From JAUYIV01 sp040882645 (GTDB taxonomy: Bacteria > Actinomycetota > Acidimicrobiia > Spongiisociales > UBA11373): a DNA stretch of 64,000 nt. A program made the position numbers and the translations under genes. The notes below the pieces were generated by a model. It saw only the letters and a list, made by a program, of their open reading frames with translations. It ran no database searches and was not told the origin of the DNA. Numbering within the stretch: position 1 is the first letter of the stretch; every line of letters begins with the position of its first letter. Location of the stretch: positions 1 to 64,000 of the forward strand of contig JBBEAX010000081.1 in the NCBI GenBank assembly GCA_040882645.1. The letters run 5' to 3'. This document shows positions 55,182 to 63,493 of this stretch, piece by piece.

Positions 55182-56346
55182 GCGCCGCCGGCTCGTCCTT
55201 GTCTTCGTAGTCGGCCTCGCCATGGTCGCCGGAGCAGCCGGCTACTTCTACCGCGACTGGGTGGCTGCTCGCGCATCAGAAGCGCAGAGCCTTGTGGCGG
55301 GCTGGAGTACCAGTCTGAGAGACCTGGCCGCCGCGATTCCCGAAGCCGAGATCGACTCGCGGGCGGTCGGGGAGTCGCGCTCGATGCTGGTGACCCTCGG
55401 GTCCGCCGAAGGAGGCTCGGCGTTTGCCCTGGTCGCGGTATCACCGTCCGGGATCCCGACCGTGATCGTGCTGCCGCAGACCCTGCTGCTCGCGGTCCCC
55501 GGCTTTGGCGAGTTCCGTCTGATCGACGCCCTCGCCTTTGAGGGTCCCGATCTGGCAGCGCTCGCGGTTACCAACCAGTTCGGAGTGAGGATCGACCAGG
55601 TGGTCGCGCTCGAGCGCGGCGCGGTGGCGGCGGCCATGCCCGGCCCGGTGACGGTGGACCTGACTACGCCGATGTTTGCCCGGGGCGATGCCGGCATCGA
55701 GCGACTGGTCCCGGCCGGACAGTCGGTGGTCACCCCGGAGCTGCTCGAAACCCTGCTGGTGGAAGCCGGGGAGGGCGATGCCTTCGAGTTCATCCAACGC
55801 CAGGGGGCGGCATGGCGGACGATTCTGGAGCAGGTCGCGACCGACCCCCGGGTGGCCGATCGGCTGCTGGCAGAGGGTGGAGGTACCTCGGCTGCGGACA
55901 TCCTGGTCACGGTGGCAGGGCACGACGCCGGCGTCGTGGCCACCATTCCTGTCGAACGGGCCGAGTCGGTGGCTGGATCCGGCCTGGCCCCCGTCTCCGG
56001 TCGAGCGGACGCCTTCGTTGCCGAGCGGATCGGCCATTTGCTGTTACGGCCGGAAGGTCGCCCCCGGATCGAGATACTGAACGGGAACGGCCGAATCGGC
56101 ACCACCCGGGTGGTCGCCGACGTTCTCATCCGACACGGATTCCGGTTGGTGCGGACCGACAACGCCGACTCGTTCGAGTATGCCGGGACCCTGGTGATCG
56201 CTCAGGGGGGCGAGCACCAGGCGACGGCGCGTGAGATCGTGGAGCTGCTCGGGCGGGGCAGCCTCTTTCTCGAGGTGCGCGCTCCTTCAGGTGTCGTCGA
56301 CGTATCTATCATCGTGGGCGACGATATCCCGTCCGGGGAGGGTTGA
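55159..56346 (+). CDS. LCP-like / LytR_C domain envelope protein
   Basis: The 395-residue protein has an N-terminal membrane anchor (LVLVFVVGLAMVAGAAGYFY). The middle region resembles a LytR-CpsA-Psr domain (ALAVTNQFGVRIDQVVALER) but lacks the catalytic Asp/Arg residues expected of an active phosphotransferase. The C-terminal LytR_C domain is clear (RIEILNGNGRIGTTRVVADV, then LVIAQGG). A gene of this type between nadD and rsfS is common in actinobacteria. It may bind wall polymers rather than attach them. Confidence 0.82.
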   Translation: MTSMPGRKRRRLVLVFVVGLAMVAGAAGYFYRDWVAARASEAQSLVAGWSTSLRDLAAAIPEAEIDSRAVGESRSMLVTLGSAEGGSAFALVAVSPSGIPTVIVLPQTLLLAVPGFGEFRLIDALAFEGPDLAALAVTNQFGVRIDQVVALERGAVAAAMPGPVTVDLTTPMFARGDAGIERLVPAGQSVVTPELLETLLVEAGEGDAFEFIQRQGAAWRTILEQVATDPRVADRLLAEGGGTSAADILVTVAGHDAGVVATIPVERAESVAGSGLAPVSGRADAFVAERIGHLLLRPEGRPRIEILNGNGRIGTTRVVADVLIRHGFRLVRTDNADSFEYAGTLVIAQGGEHQATAREIVELLGRGSLFLEVRAPSGVVDVSIIVGDDIPSGEG

Positions 56347-56716
56347 ACCCATAGCTCTGCACAAAGACACGTCCGAAGCCGCCGAGGCAGCCGCGTCTGC
56401 GGTCGACGACAAGAAGGGCCTCGACGTAGCCCTGCTCGACGTCTCGTCGGTGATCGTCCTCACCGATGTCTTTGTGATCGCAACCGGAACCTCGCGTCGC
56501 CATGTTCTGTCTCTGGCTGAGGAAGTCGAGGCGCGTCTCGCCGCGTTGGACCGGAAGCCGCTGCGGAGGGAGGGCCTGGAGGACGCCGGCTGGGTGCTCC
56601 TCGACTTCGGCGACATCGTGGTCCATCTCTTCGATGCCGAGACCCGCCGCTACTACGACCTCGAGCGTCTCTGGCGAGACGCCCCCCGGCTGGCGTTCCA
56701 GGCTGCTGCGGGCTGA
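56291..56716 (+). CDS. rsfS: Ribosomal silencing factor RsfS
   Basis: The protein binds L14 and blocks subunit joining in slow growth. The family core is ALLDVSSVIVLTDVFVIATG, SRRHVLSLAEEVEARL, and DFGDIVVHLFDAETRRYYDL near the end. The family N-terminus should begin near ALHKDTSEAAEAAASAVDDK (56354 onward). The only standard start upstream is GTG 56291, which would add about 20 residues overlapping the previous gene. A strong GGGGAGGG lies about 8 bases before an ATA at 56351, so initiation at AUA (or CUG 56357) is possible. The start is unresolved. Confidence 0.88.
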   Translation: MSSTYLSSWATISRPGRVEPIALHKDTSEAAEAAASAVDDKKGLDVALLDVSSVIVLTDVFVIATGTSRRHVLSLAEEVEARLAALDRKPLRREGLEDAGWVLLDFGDIVVHLFDAETRRYYDLERLWRDAPRLAFQAAAG

Positions 56717-56726
56717 TCGGAGCACC

Positions 56727-57239
56727 ATGGACATGTGGGAGGCAGTTCACTCCCGGCGCAACGTGCGTGATTTCACCGGAGAGCCGATCGCTGCGGGCGA
56801 CCTCGACAAGGTGCTCGAGGCCGCCCGGCGCACCCCGTCGTCGCGCAACGGGCAGCCCTGGGACTTCGTGGTCGTGACCGATCGTGGCGTCCTGGAACCT
56901 CTCTCCGGCGTGTGGCAAGGCGCCCGCCATGTCGCCGGTGCCGCCGCCGCGGTGGCGATCATCGCCCCCAACCCGACCGAAGAGACCAGGAACTGGCTCT
57001 ACTACGACCTGGGGCAGGCAACGATGAGCATCGCACTCGCTGGCACCGGCCTCGGCATCGGCTCCGCCCACGCCGCGGTGGCCGACCAGGGGTTGGCGCG
57101 TCAGTTGCTCGGGTTCCCCGATGACAGATTCTGCGCTGCGATCATCTCGCTGGGGTATCCCGCCGACCGGCCGCTGGCCCCGATCCGATCACCCAACCGG
57201 AGGCCGTTCGACGAAGTCGTCCACCGCGAGCACTGGTAG
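56727..57239 (+). CDS. Nitroreductase family protein
   Basis: The 170-residue protein is an FMN-dependent oxidoreductase-like protein. N-terminal SRRNVRDFTGEPI and ARRTPSSRNGQPWDFVVVTD bind the FMN phosphate and ring. DLGQATMSIALAGTGLGIGS and ISLGYPADRPLAPIR are family-typical. It is short and single-domain. The substrate is unknown. It starts at ATG 56727, 10 bases after rsfS. Confidence 0.9.
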   Translation: MDMWEAVHSRRNVRDFTGEPIAAGDLDKVLEAARRTPSSRNGQPWDFVVVTDRGVLEPLSGVWQGARHVAGAAAAVAIIAPNPTEETRNWLYYDLGQATMSIALAGTGLGIGSAHAAVADQGLARQLLGFPDDRFCAAIISLGYPADRPLAPIRSPNRRPFDEVVHREHW

Positions 57240-57295
57240 GGCGGGCCGAAGTCCGCCCGAGCATGCTGGGCGCGGACTCGACGGTGAGCCGGTCC

Positions 57296-57688
57296 TCAGT
57301 CGTGCTCGTCGGCGTCGGCGTCGGCCTTGGTGCGATGCACCGTACCGTCGGGATGCTCCGGCGGTGAGTAGATGGAGTAGAGCCTCACATCCTTGTCACC
57401 CGTGTTCACCACGTTGTGCCACACGCCGGCGGGCACGATAAAGGCCCAGGCGTCCTCCACCTCGTGTGACTCGTCAACCTTGTCCTCTGTCTTGCCGAAG
57501 TCGAGCCGGGCCTTTCCCTGCTCCAGACGCAAGAACTGGTCGAGGTGGCCGTGGGCTTCCCAGCCGACCTCCCCGCCGGGGGGAATGGACATCACGGTGA
57601 GCTGGCTGTGCTTAGCGGTGTACACCACCGTGCGAAAGTTGGTGTTGGCCACGGTGAGTTTCTCGATGTTGTCGACCCAACCGAGCAT
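57296..57688 (-). CDS. Cupin domain protein
   Basis: The 130-residue beta-barrel protein has cupin motif 1 as PPGGEVGWEAHGHLDQFLRL and motif 2 as PAGVWHNVVNTGD. His, Gln/Glu and the final His can form the metal site. Residues 117-130 are a His/Asp-rich tail (TKADADADEHD). ATG 57688 is preferred because GAGGAAAGG precedes it. The function is unknown; relatives include small sugar or mannose-6-phosphate isomerase-like cupins. Confidence 0.88.
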   Translation of the reverse strand: MLGWVDNIEKLTVANTNFRTVVYTAKHSQLTVMSIPPGGEVGWEAHGHLDQFLRLEQGKARLDFGKTEDKVDESHEVEDAWAFIVPAGVWHNVVNTGDKDVRLYSIYSPPEHPDGTVHRTKADADADEHD

Positions 57689-57844
57689 TTGACTGTTCCT
57701 TTCCTCGCCGAAGACGCTACTCAACCGGCACGCCCCGGCACCCAGCCACCTCCGAGGCCCGCCAGGTGGCTGGCGGAACTCCGGTGGGTGGCGAGGCTAT
57801 GCCGACTCATGCCGCAGATGTGCCGATTCTCAGGGTCATGTGGG

Positions 57845-57917
57845 TGGAGCTGAGGGGATTTGAACCCCTGACCCCTTGCATGCCATGCAAGTGCTCTGCC
57901 AACTGAGCTACAGCCCC
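57845..57917 (-). tRNA. tRNA-Ala (GGC anticodon)
   Basis: 73 bases; acceptor GGGGCUG / CAGCUCC with one G-U pair, anticodon loop AUGGCAU in the CUUGC/GCAAG stem, T-arm AGGGG/CCCCU, discriminator A. CCA is not encoded. Confidence 0.95.
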
Positions 57918-57969
57918 GGAATGGGGCGGATTGTATCAGTGGCTGCCCGTTCCCCGGCTGGCCTGCGCC

Positions 57970-59925
57970 TCAGCCCACCCGGGTCGCCTCAAACCGGACC
58001 TCCACGTCGTCGACCGTCAGTCCCACCGATCGCATGAAGGCCAGGTAGGCGGCGTTGTCGATCGTGCCGGCAACCCGGTTCTCGGTGACCTCGGTGAACG
58101 TCCATGGTGCCGGACCGAGACCGGGGCTCGGGCCGAGCGGCTGGCGGAACGACAGCGGGGTGGTCATTCCGTCGCGGACACCGATTCCTTCGAACGAAAA
58201 CATGCTCGGCACCATCAGGGGGAGAAAGGCGCAACCGGTGAACACGCCTTCAATCGCTCCGGTTCCCTCGGCATAAGCGCCGTCGTCGAAGTCGATGCGC
58301 TGATCCGCCGTCTGGACATATGAACCCCGGGTGACGGCTCCGTCCTCCACCGTGATCGTGAACGGTGCCGAGGTGGGGTCGCTCACCACCCTCCCCCCGT
58401 CGGCGGAGAACCGGACGGTGGTGATCAAGAAGTTCCCCTCCCACTGCCCTGCGGGGAACTCTTCGTCGAATTCCTCGAGTTCGACGAGGAACCGAATGTT
58501 GCCGCCGGCCCGGTTGATGGCGGTCATCAGCATGTTCTCGGATCCCATCGGGAGCGCCTCTTCTCCTTCGTCGGCGCCGCAGGTGCATCCCCCCGGCCGG
58601 ATGCAGAATCTCCGGTCGAAGAGTCCCCCCACGGGATGGTTGCCTTCCCCCTCGAATTCGACATATCCGGCGTCGGCCTCCACCACGACGTGGGCGATGC
58701 CCTCCTCCCCGAATCGCACCTGGCCGAGCCCCCCCGGTGCCCACGGGCCGCCCGTTCGCGAGTTCTCGAACGGGGTGGACTCGTCGACGACGATCGGAGT
58801 CCGCAGCCCGAACCCGGGAACATCGCCGGGGGAGAGCTGCCAGACGTCGGAGACGTCAAGATTCGGGGCGAGGCGATGCGCTGCGGCCCGCTCGCCGGCG
58901 ATCCGGGGGAGCACCGCGGCTGGGTCGAGCCCGGTGGCGGCCACGGCCGCTTCCCCGGTGCTGCCGAACATACCGAGAATCACCGAGAACGGGTCGACCC
59001 CCATGTCTTCGATGGTCCAGTAGAAGACGAGGGCCGGGTAGTCGAGGTCGAATATCGAACCCCGGTTGGTCATCCACTGCCGGGTGCGAGTCTCGGCGTA
59101 GTCGTCGACGCCGGCAATCCTGGCCGCCACCCAGGTAGCTGAGCCTTCGGTGATCCAATCCTGTCCGCGGAGCACCTGACCGACGTCCGCGACCGCGGCA
59201 AACTGGAAGCAGTGGAACAGCTCGTGGACGACGGTGCGGTAGACCGCGGTGTCCTTGAGGCGGAAAGTGCACGCTTCGGCGCTCCCGGAGGTGACGAATA
59301 CACCATCTCTGGTGGGGAACGCGTAACCGTTGACCTCAGAGCCCTCGATGACCACCTCGTCCGGCGGCCTGACCTCGACCTCGACAGGGATCCCCAGCGC
59401 TCGCCCCAGCCGGCTCTCGATGGCCGCCTGGGCGGTGGCGACCTGCGCGGAGACTCCGAGCGCCCTCATCGAACGGATTGAAAAGGAGGAGAAGAATCCT
59501 GCGGAGACGATCTGGCTGGCGGCGGCAGGGGCTTCGCCATCGAGAACAGCCGCCACCGCGGCCTGCTGGTCCGTGGTCAGCTCATCCCAGTTCGCCAGGA
59601 CCGACATGACCGCCATCGATCCATCGTGTTCGTCGATCTCGAATCGAGTCGGGTCTGCCCCGGGCACGGCTCCAAAAATGGCGGAGAACAGGTCGAGCGA
59701 TTCCTGGGCGGGAAGGACGCCACCGTTGCCGGCGCGCGCCTCCGCCAGCTCAGGGCGGGTCTCGAATGACTCGTCGAACCCGACCCCCGTGGGCAATGTG
59801 GTCCTCGAACCGGCGCCGGTTGGCTCACTGGTGCCACCCGACGAGGTGGTCTCGCCAGTTCCGGCACCGCCGCCACACGCGGCGGCGACGACGAGAAATG
59901 CGATCCAGATGTGAGCCCGTCGCAT
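57970..59925 (-). CDS. Large lipoprotein with gluzincin-type metallopeptidase motif
   Basis: The 651-residue protein has a signal peptide with lipobox VVAAAC, then a Gly/Thr/Ser linker. The central motif is TVVHELFHCFQF (HExxH), and 20 or so residues further the helix WITEGSATWVAARIAG supplies the third ligand Glu, as in gluzincins. The C-terminal 250 residues are beta-rich, with CTCGADEGEEAL and other cysteines. It is probably an anchored extracellular peptidase of unknown target. TAGGCT lies 6 bases before the ATG (minus strand). Confidence 0.8.
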   Translation of the reverse strand: MRRAHIWIAFLVVAAACGGGAGTGETTSSGGTSEPTGAGSRTTLPTGVGFDESFETRPELAEARAGNGGVLPAQESLDLFSAIFGAVPGADPTRFEIDEHDGSMAVMSVLANWDELTTDQQAAVAAVLDGEAPAAASQIVSAGFFSSFSIRSMRALGVSAQVATAQAAIESRLGRALGIPVEVEVRPPDEVVIEGSEVNGYAFPTRDGVFVTSGSAEACTFRLKDTAVYRTVVHELFHCFQFAAVADVGQVLRGQDWITEGSATWVAARIAGVDDYAETRTRQWMTNRGSIFDLDYPALVFYWTIEDMGVDPFSVILGMFGSTGEAAVAATGLDPAAVLPRIAGERAAAHRLAPNLDVSDVWQLSPGDVPGFGLRTPIVVDESTPFENSRTGGPWAPGGLGQVRFGEEGIAHVVVEADAGYVEFEGEGNHPVGGLFDRRFCIRPGGCTCGADEGEEALPMGSENMLMTAINRAGGNIRFLVELEEFDEEFPAGQWEGNFLITTVRFSADGGRVVSDPTSAPFTITVEDGAVTRGSYVQTADQRIDFDDGAYAEGTGAIEGVFTGCAFLPLMVPSMFSFEGIGVRDGMTTPLSFRQPLGPSPGLGPAPWTFTEVTENRVAGTIDNAAYLAFMRSVGLTVDDVEVRFEATRVG

Positions 59926-60040
59926 GGCCGGAGCCTAGGTCGACCGCTCCATCCGTGGCCCGGATGGGTCAGGTTTGGCGCCCCAGCCGTGGGTAAGCCT
60001 TCAGGACGTCACATCGAGGGAGGACCCATGCTAGCCATTC

Positions 60041-60235
60041 GTGACACCCACCACCGACATCCGAAGCGAAGACATCCGGGTTCAGTCGACTGCCAAATCC
60101 GGGGGAAACTCCTGGGGAGGGCTGCTGATCATTGCGGTGATCGTGTCGGCGATCATCCTGGCTATTGCCCTTGCCGGCTCGGGTGGCTTCGACTCTGATC
60201 CGGTCGAGCCGAACCCCACCGATCAGCCCCAGTAG
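60041..60235 (+). CDS. Small single-pass membrane protein
   Basis: The 64-residue protein has a polar N-terminus, one membrane segment (GGLLIIAVIVSAIILAIALA), then an acidic Pro/Asp tail. The only start in frame is GTG 60041. A strong GGGAGGA with ATG 60028 lies just upstream in a different frame, so the start or frame is open to question. The family is unknown. The 115 bases before it have no other gene. Confidence 0.55.
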   Translation: MTPTTDIRSEDIRVQSTAKSGGNSWGGLLIIAVIVSAIILAIALAGSGGFDSDPVEPNPTDQPQ

Positions 60236-60356
60236 AAGGACAACACAAGCCGGACGGCTCGAGCGGCGGCCAGGGTGGTCCGGCGAATCCGGGCAACCGA
60301 TGGCCGCCGTCTCGCGCCTGCTGCCTATTCTCCGGCATCCTCTCGGATGGCAGGAC

Positions 60357-63095
60357 TTGACGGCTTACGACCACCTCGAGATCGAACGGAAGTGGCAGGA
60401 GTACTGGGACCGCCACGGCACGTTTCGCGCGGGTGACCCCGGCGATCCGAACTTCGATGCCTCGAAGCCAAAGATGTATGTGCTCGACATGTTCCCGTAC
60501 CCGTCAGGGGAGGGGCTCCATGTCGGCCAGCCGATCGGATACATCGGCACCGACATCTACTCGCGGTACCAACGCATGCGGGGCCACAACGTTCTTCACC
60601 CGATGGGGTTCGACGCGTTCGGACTCCCCGCCGAGCAGTACGCCGTCGAGACGGGCATCCACCCGCGGATCACCACCGAGCGGAATGTCGCCAACTACGA
60701 GCGGCAGCTGAGATCGATCGGTCTGTCGTACGACTGGGACCGGATGCTGTCGACCACTGATGTGGGCTACTACCGATGGACTCAGTGGATCTTTCTGCGG
60801 CTCTTCGGCTCATGGTTCGACCCCGATCGCCAGCAGGCCCGTCCGATCGAGGAGCTGGAAGAGGAACTCGAGACGGGTGAGCGAAGTACCGAAGGAGCTC
60901 CGTGGGCTGATCTCGACCCAGCTGCCCGGAGGCGGTACCTGGATGGCCACCGCCTCGCCTACATCGACGAGGTCATGGTGAATTGGTGCCCGGCCCTGGG
61001 GACCGTCCTCGCCAACGAGGAAGTGACCCGCGACGGCAAGAGCGAACGGGGCGATCATCCGGTGTTCCGCCGGCCGTTGCGTCAATGGATGCTGCGCATC
61101 ACCTCGTATGCCGACCGCCTCATCGACGATCTCGAGCTCGTGGAGTGGCCGGAGTCGGTGAAGGCGATGCAGCGGAACTGGATCGGTCGCAGCGAAGGGG
61201 CGACGATTCGCTTTGCGGTTGCCGGCGGGGAGAGCGCGATCGATGTGTTCACCACCCGGCCCGACACCATCTTCGGGGCGACCTATGTGGTCGTGGCCCC
61301 GGACCACCCATTTGTCCCCTCGCTGGTGGCCGAAGAATGGCCCGCCGGAACCCGCCCGGCGTGGACCGGTGGTGCTGCCACGCCGGGTGAGGCCGTCACC
61401 GCGTATGTCGCCGATGCGCTCGGCCGCACCGAGATCGACCGCCAGATGGAGGCTCGGGAGAAGACCGGGGTCTTCACCGGCTCGTTCTGCATCAACCCGG
61501 TGACCGACGAGCCGATCCCGGTGTTCGTCGCCGACTATGTGCTGTTGGGTTATGGCACGGGAGCGATCATGGCGGTGCCCGGGCAGGACGAGCGCGACTG
61601 GGAGTTCGCCGATATGTTCGACCTCCCGATCGTCCGGACAGTCGACCCGCCGGCAGGCTGGGAGGGGAAGGCCTATCTGGATGAGGGGCCGGCCATCAAC
61701 AGCGGGTTCCTCGACGGTCTGAGTGTCGCCGCCGCCAAGAAACGGATCATCGAGTGGCTGGAAGACCGCAAGTTGGGCAGGGCGACGACCACCTACAAGC
61801 TCCATGACTGGCTATTCAGCCGCCAGCGCTATTGGGGCGAGCCGATCCCGATACTTCACGGCCCCGACGGTGAGTTGCGGGCGGTGGAGGACGCCGAGCT
61901 ACCAGTGCTCCTGCCCGCCCTCGACGACTTCAAGCCGGACACGGATCAAGACGAGCGCTCCGATCCGGTTCCCGCTCTCGGCCGGGCAGACGAGGAGTGG
62001 CGTGTCGTCGAGATCGACGGTGTGCCCTATCGGCGCGAACTGAACACGATGCCCCAGTGGGCGGGTTCCTGCTGGTACTACCTGCGATTCGCCGACCCGG
62101 GGAACACCGAACGCTTGGTCGGGGAAGCCGCCGAGCGCTACTGGATGGGCGAGCACGGGGTGGATCTCTACGTCGGGGGAGTGGAGCACGCGGTGCTCCA
62201 CCTGCTGTATGCCCGCTTCTGGCACAAGGTTCTCTACGACCTCGGGTTGGTCTCGACCGCCGAGCCGTTCGGCCGCCTGTTCAACCAGGGGTACATCCTC
62301 GCCGACGCCTTCCAGGACGACCGGGGCTTCTACGTTCCGGCGGAGAAGGTCGAATTCCGCGACGGGGCCTACCTATACGAGGACGAGGTTGTGCACCTCC
62401 GCACCGGCAAAATGGGCAAGTCGAAGAAGAACTCCGTCACCCCCGATGAGTTCGTCGCCGAGCATGGCGCCGACACCCTGCGGCTCTACGAGATGTTCAT
62501 GGGACCGCTCGACGCGTCCAAGCCGTGGACCACCCGCGACATCGTGGGCGTGACCCGTTTCCTGCAGCGGCTGTGGCGAAACCATGTCGATCCCGATACC
62601 GGCGAGCTGCTGGTGACCGAGGAGGCCCCGGACGACGGAACGTTGCGTCTTCTTCATCGCACCATCCGGCAGGTGACCGAGGACATGGGCCAACTCCGCT
62701 TCAACACCGCGCTGGCGCGAATGTTCGAGTTGAACAACGCCCTGGTGCCCCTGGAGCAGGTCCCGCGGATGGTCTCCGAGACCTTCATCCGGCTGCTCGC
62801 CCCCATGGCTCCTCACATTTGCGAGGAGTTGTGGGAGCGTCTCGGTCACGAGCCGTCGATCGGGTTGTCGCCGTGGCCGGAATTCGACGAGGCGCTCGCG
62901 GCCGAGGAGACGGTGACGATGGTCGTCCAGGTGAACGGCAAAGTGCGGGACCGCATCGAGGTGCCGGCCGCCATCGGTGAGGATGCGGCGCGCGAACTGG
63001 CCCTCGGTTCGGAGAAGGTGCAAGCCCTTCTCGGGGGAGCCGAGCCGCGGCGGGTGATCGTGCGCCCACCGAATCTCGTCAACGTGGTCCAGTGA
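60357..63095 (+). CDS. leuS: Leucyl-tRNA synthetase
   Basis: The class I synthetase of 912 residues has HIGH as MFPYPSGEGLHVGQPIGYI and KMSKS as TGKMGKSKKNSVTPDEF. The editing domain has DVFTTRPDTIFGATYVVVAP, and the zinc-region and anticodon domains are complete. An insertion of about 50 residues (EELEEELETGERSTEG) follows the first half of the Rossmann fold. TTG 60357 gives MTAYDHLEIERKWQEYWDRH, the family N-terminus; ATG 60300 in the same frame is possible. A TATTCT box at 60326 favours the TTG. Its stop overlaps the next GTG. Confidence 0.96.
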   Translation: MTAYDHLEIERKWQEYWDRHGTFRAGDPGDPNFDASKPKMYVLDMFPYPSGEGLHVGQPIGYIGTDIYSRYQRMRGHNVLHPMGFDAFGLPAEQYAVETGIHPRITTERNVANYERQLRSIGLSYDWDRMLSTTDVGYYRWTQWIFLRLFGSWFDPDRQQARPIEELEEELETGERSTEGAPWADLDPAARRRYLDGHRLAYIDEVMVNWCPALGTVLANEEVTRDGKSERGDHPVFRRPLRQWMLRITSYADRLIDDLELVEWPESVKAMQRNWIGRSEGATIRFAVAGGESAIDVFTTRPDTIFGATYVVVAPDHPFVPSLVAEEWPAGTRPAWTGGAATPGEAVTAYVADALGRTEIDRQMEAREKTGVFTGSFCINPVTDEPIPVFVADYVLLGYGTGAIMAVPGQDERDWEFADMFDLPIVRTVDPPAGWEGKAYLDEGPAINSGFLDGLSVAAAKKRIIEWLEDRKLGRATTTYKLHDWLFSRQRYWGEPIPILHGPDGELRAVEDAELPVLLPALDDFKPDTDQDERSDPVPALGRADEEWRVVEIDGVPYRRELNTMPQWAGSCWYYLRFADPGNTERLVGEAAERYWMGEHGVDLYVGGVEHAVLHLLYARFWHKVLYDLGLVSTAEPFGRLFNQGYILADAFQDDRGFYVPAEKVEFRDGAYLYEDEVVHLRTGKMGKSKKNSVTPDEFVAEHGADTLRLYEMFMGPLDASKPWTTRDIVGVTRFLQRLWRNHVDPDTGELLVTEEAPDDGTLRLLHRTIRQVTEDMGQLRFNTALARMFELNNALVPLEQVPRMVSETFIRLLAPMAPHICEELWERLGHEPSIGLSPWPEFDEALAAEETVTMVVQVNGKVRDRIEVPAAIGEDAARELALGSEKVQALLGGAEPRRVIVRPPNLVNVVQ

Positions 63096-63493
63096 GGTTC
63101 TCGATCGCCGAGGCCGTGGATGCCGCCGGCATCGATCGGGCGGCTCTGGCGCAGGCGCTTCCCCGGGTCGACGCCTCTCGGGTTCCCGTGTGGGCGGCTG
63201 CCGGCTGGTTCCGGCTCTTCTGGGCCAGGGGCATCACCGCCGTGGCGCTCCCCTGGGGGGTCTATGTCCATCCCGACCGGCTTCGTGCCTCTCTGGCCGA
63301 TTTGGGGCCGTTGATGGTGCATGAGCTCACCCACATCGATCAGTGGCGGAGGTTGGGGGCCGTCGGGTGGCTGCGGTCCTATCTCGGCGATTACCTGCGG
63401 GAGCGACGGCGCGGCCTGCCTCACCACGCCGCCTACCGGGCGATCGGATTGGAGGTGGAGGCGCGTGGAACTGCCGCTCGAATCTCGGGCTGA
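63092..63493 (+). CDS. Small protein with HELTH metal-binding motif
   Basis: The 133-residue protein contains ADLGPLMVHELTHIDQWRRL, an HExxH zinc motif with Asp after it as in some minimal metallopeptidases (DUF4157-like). The region before it, GITAVALPWGVYVHPDRL, is consistent with that group. No signal peptide. GTG 63092 overlaps the leuS stop by 4 bases. Function unknown. Confidence 0.75.
   Translation: MRFSIAEAVDAAGIDRAALAQALPRVDASRVPVWAAAGWFRLFWARGITAVALPWGVYVHPDRLRASLADLGPLMVHELTHIDQWRRLGAVGWLRSYLGDYLRERRRGLPHHAAYRAIGLEVEARGTAARISG

Noticed and set aside
60028..60198. His/Arg-rich frame starting at ATG 60028 with a good ribosome site
   Set aside because: The +1 frame encodes a convincing membrane segment with an acidic tail. 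This frame has no such features, although its ribosome site is noted as a puzzle.
60271..60284. T-box-like CAGGGTGGTCCGGC upstream of leuS
   Set aside because: It partly resembles the T-box sequence, but no specifier stem or antiterminator could be traced, and a likely promoter box lies downstream of it at 60326.
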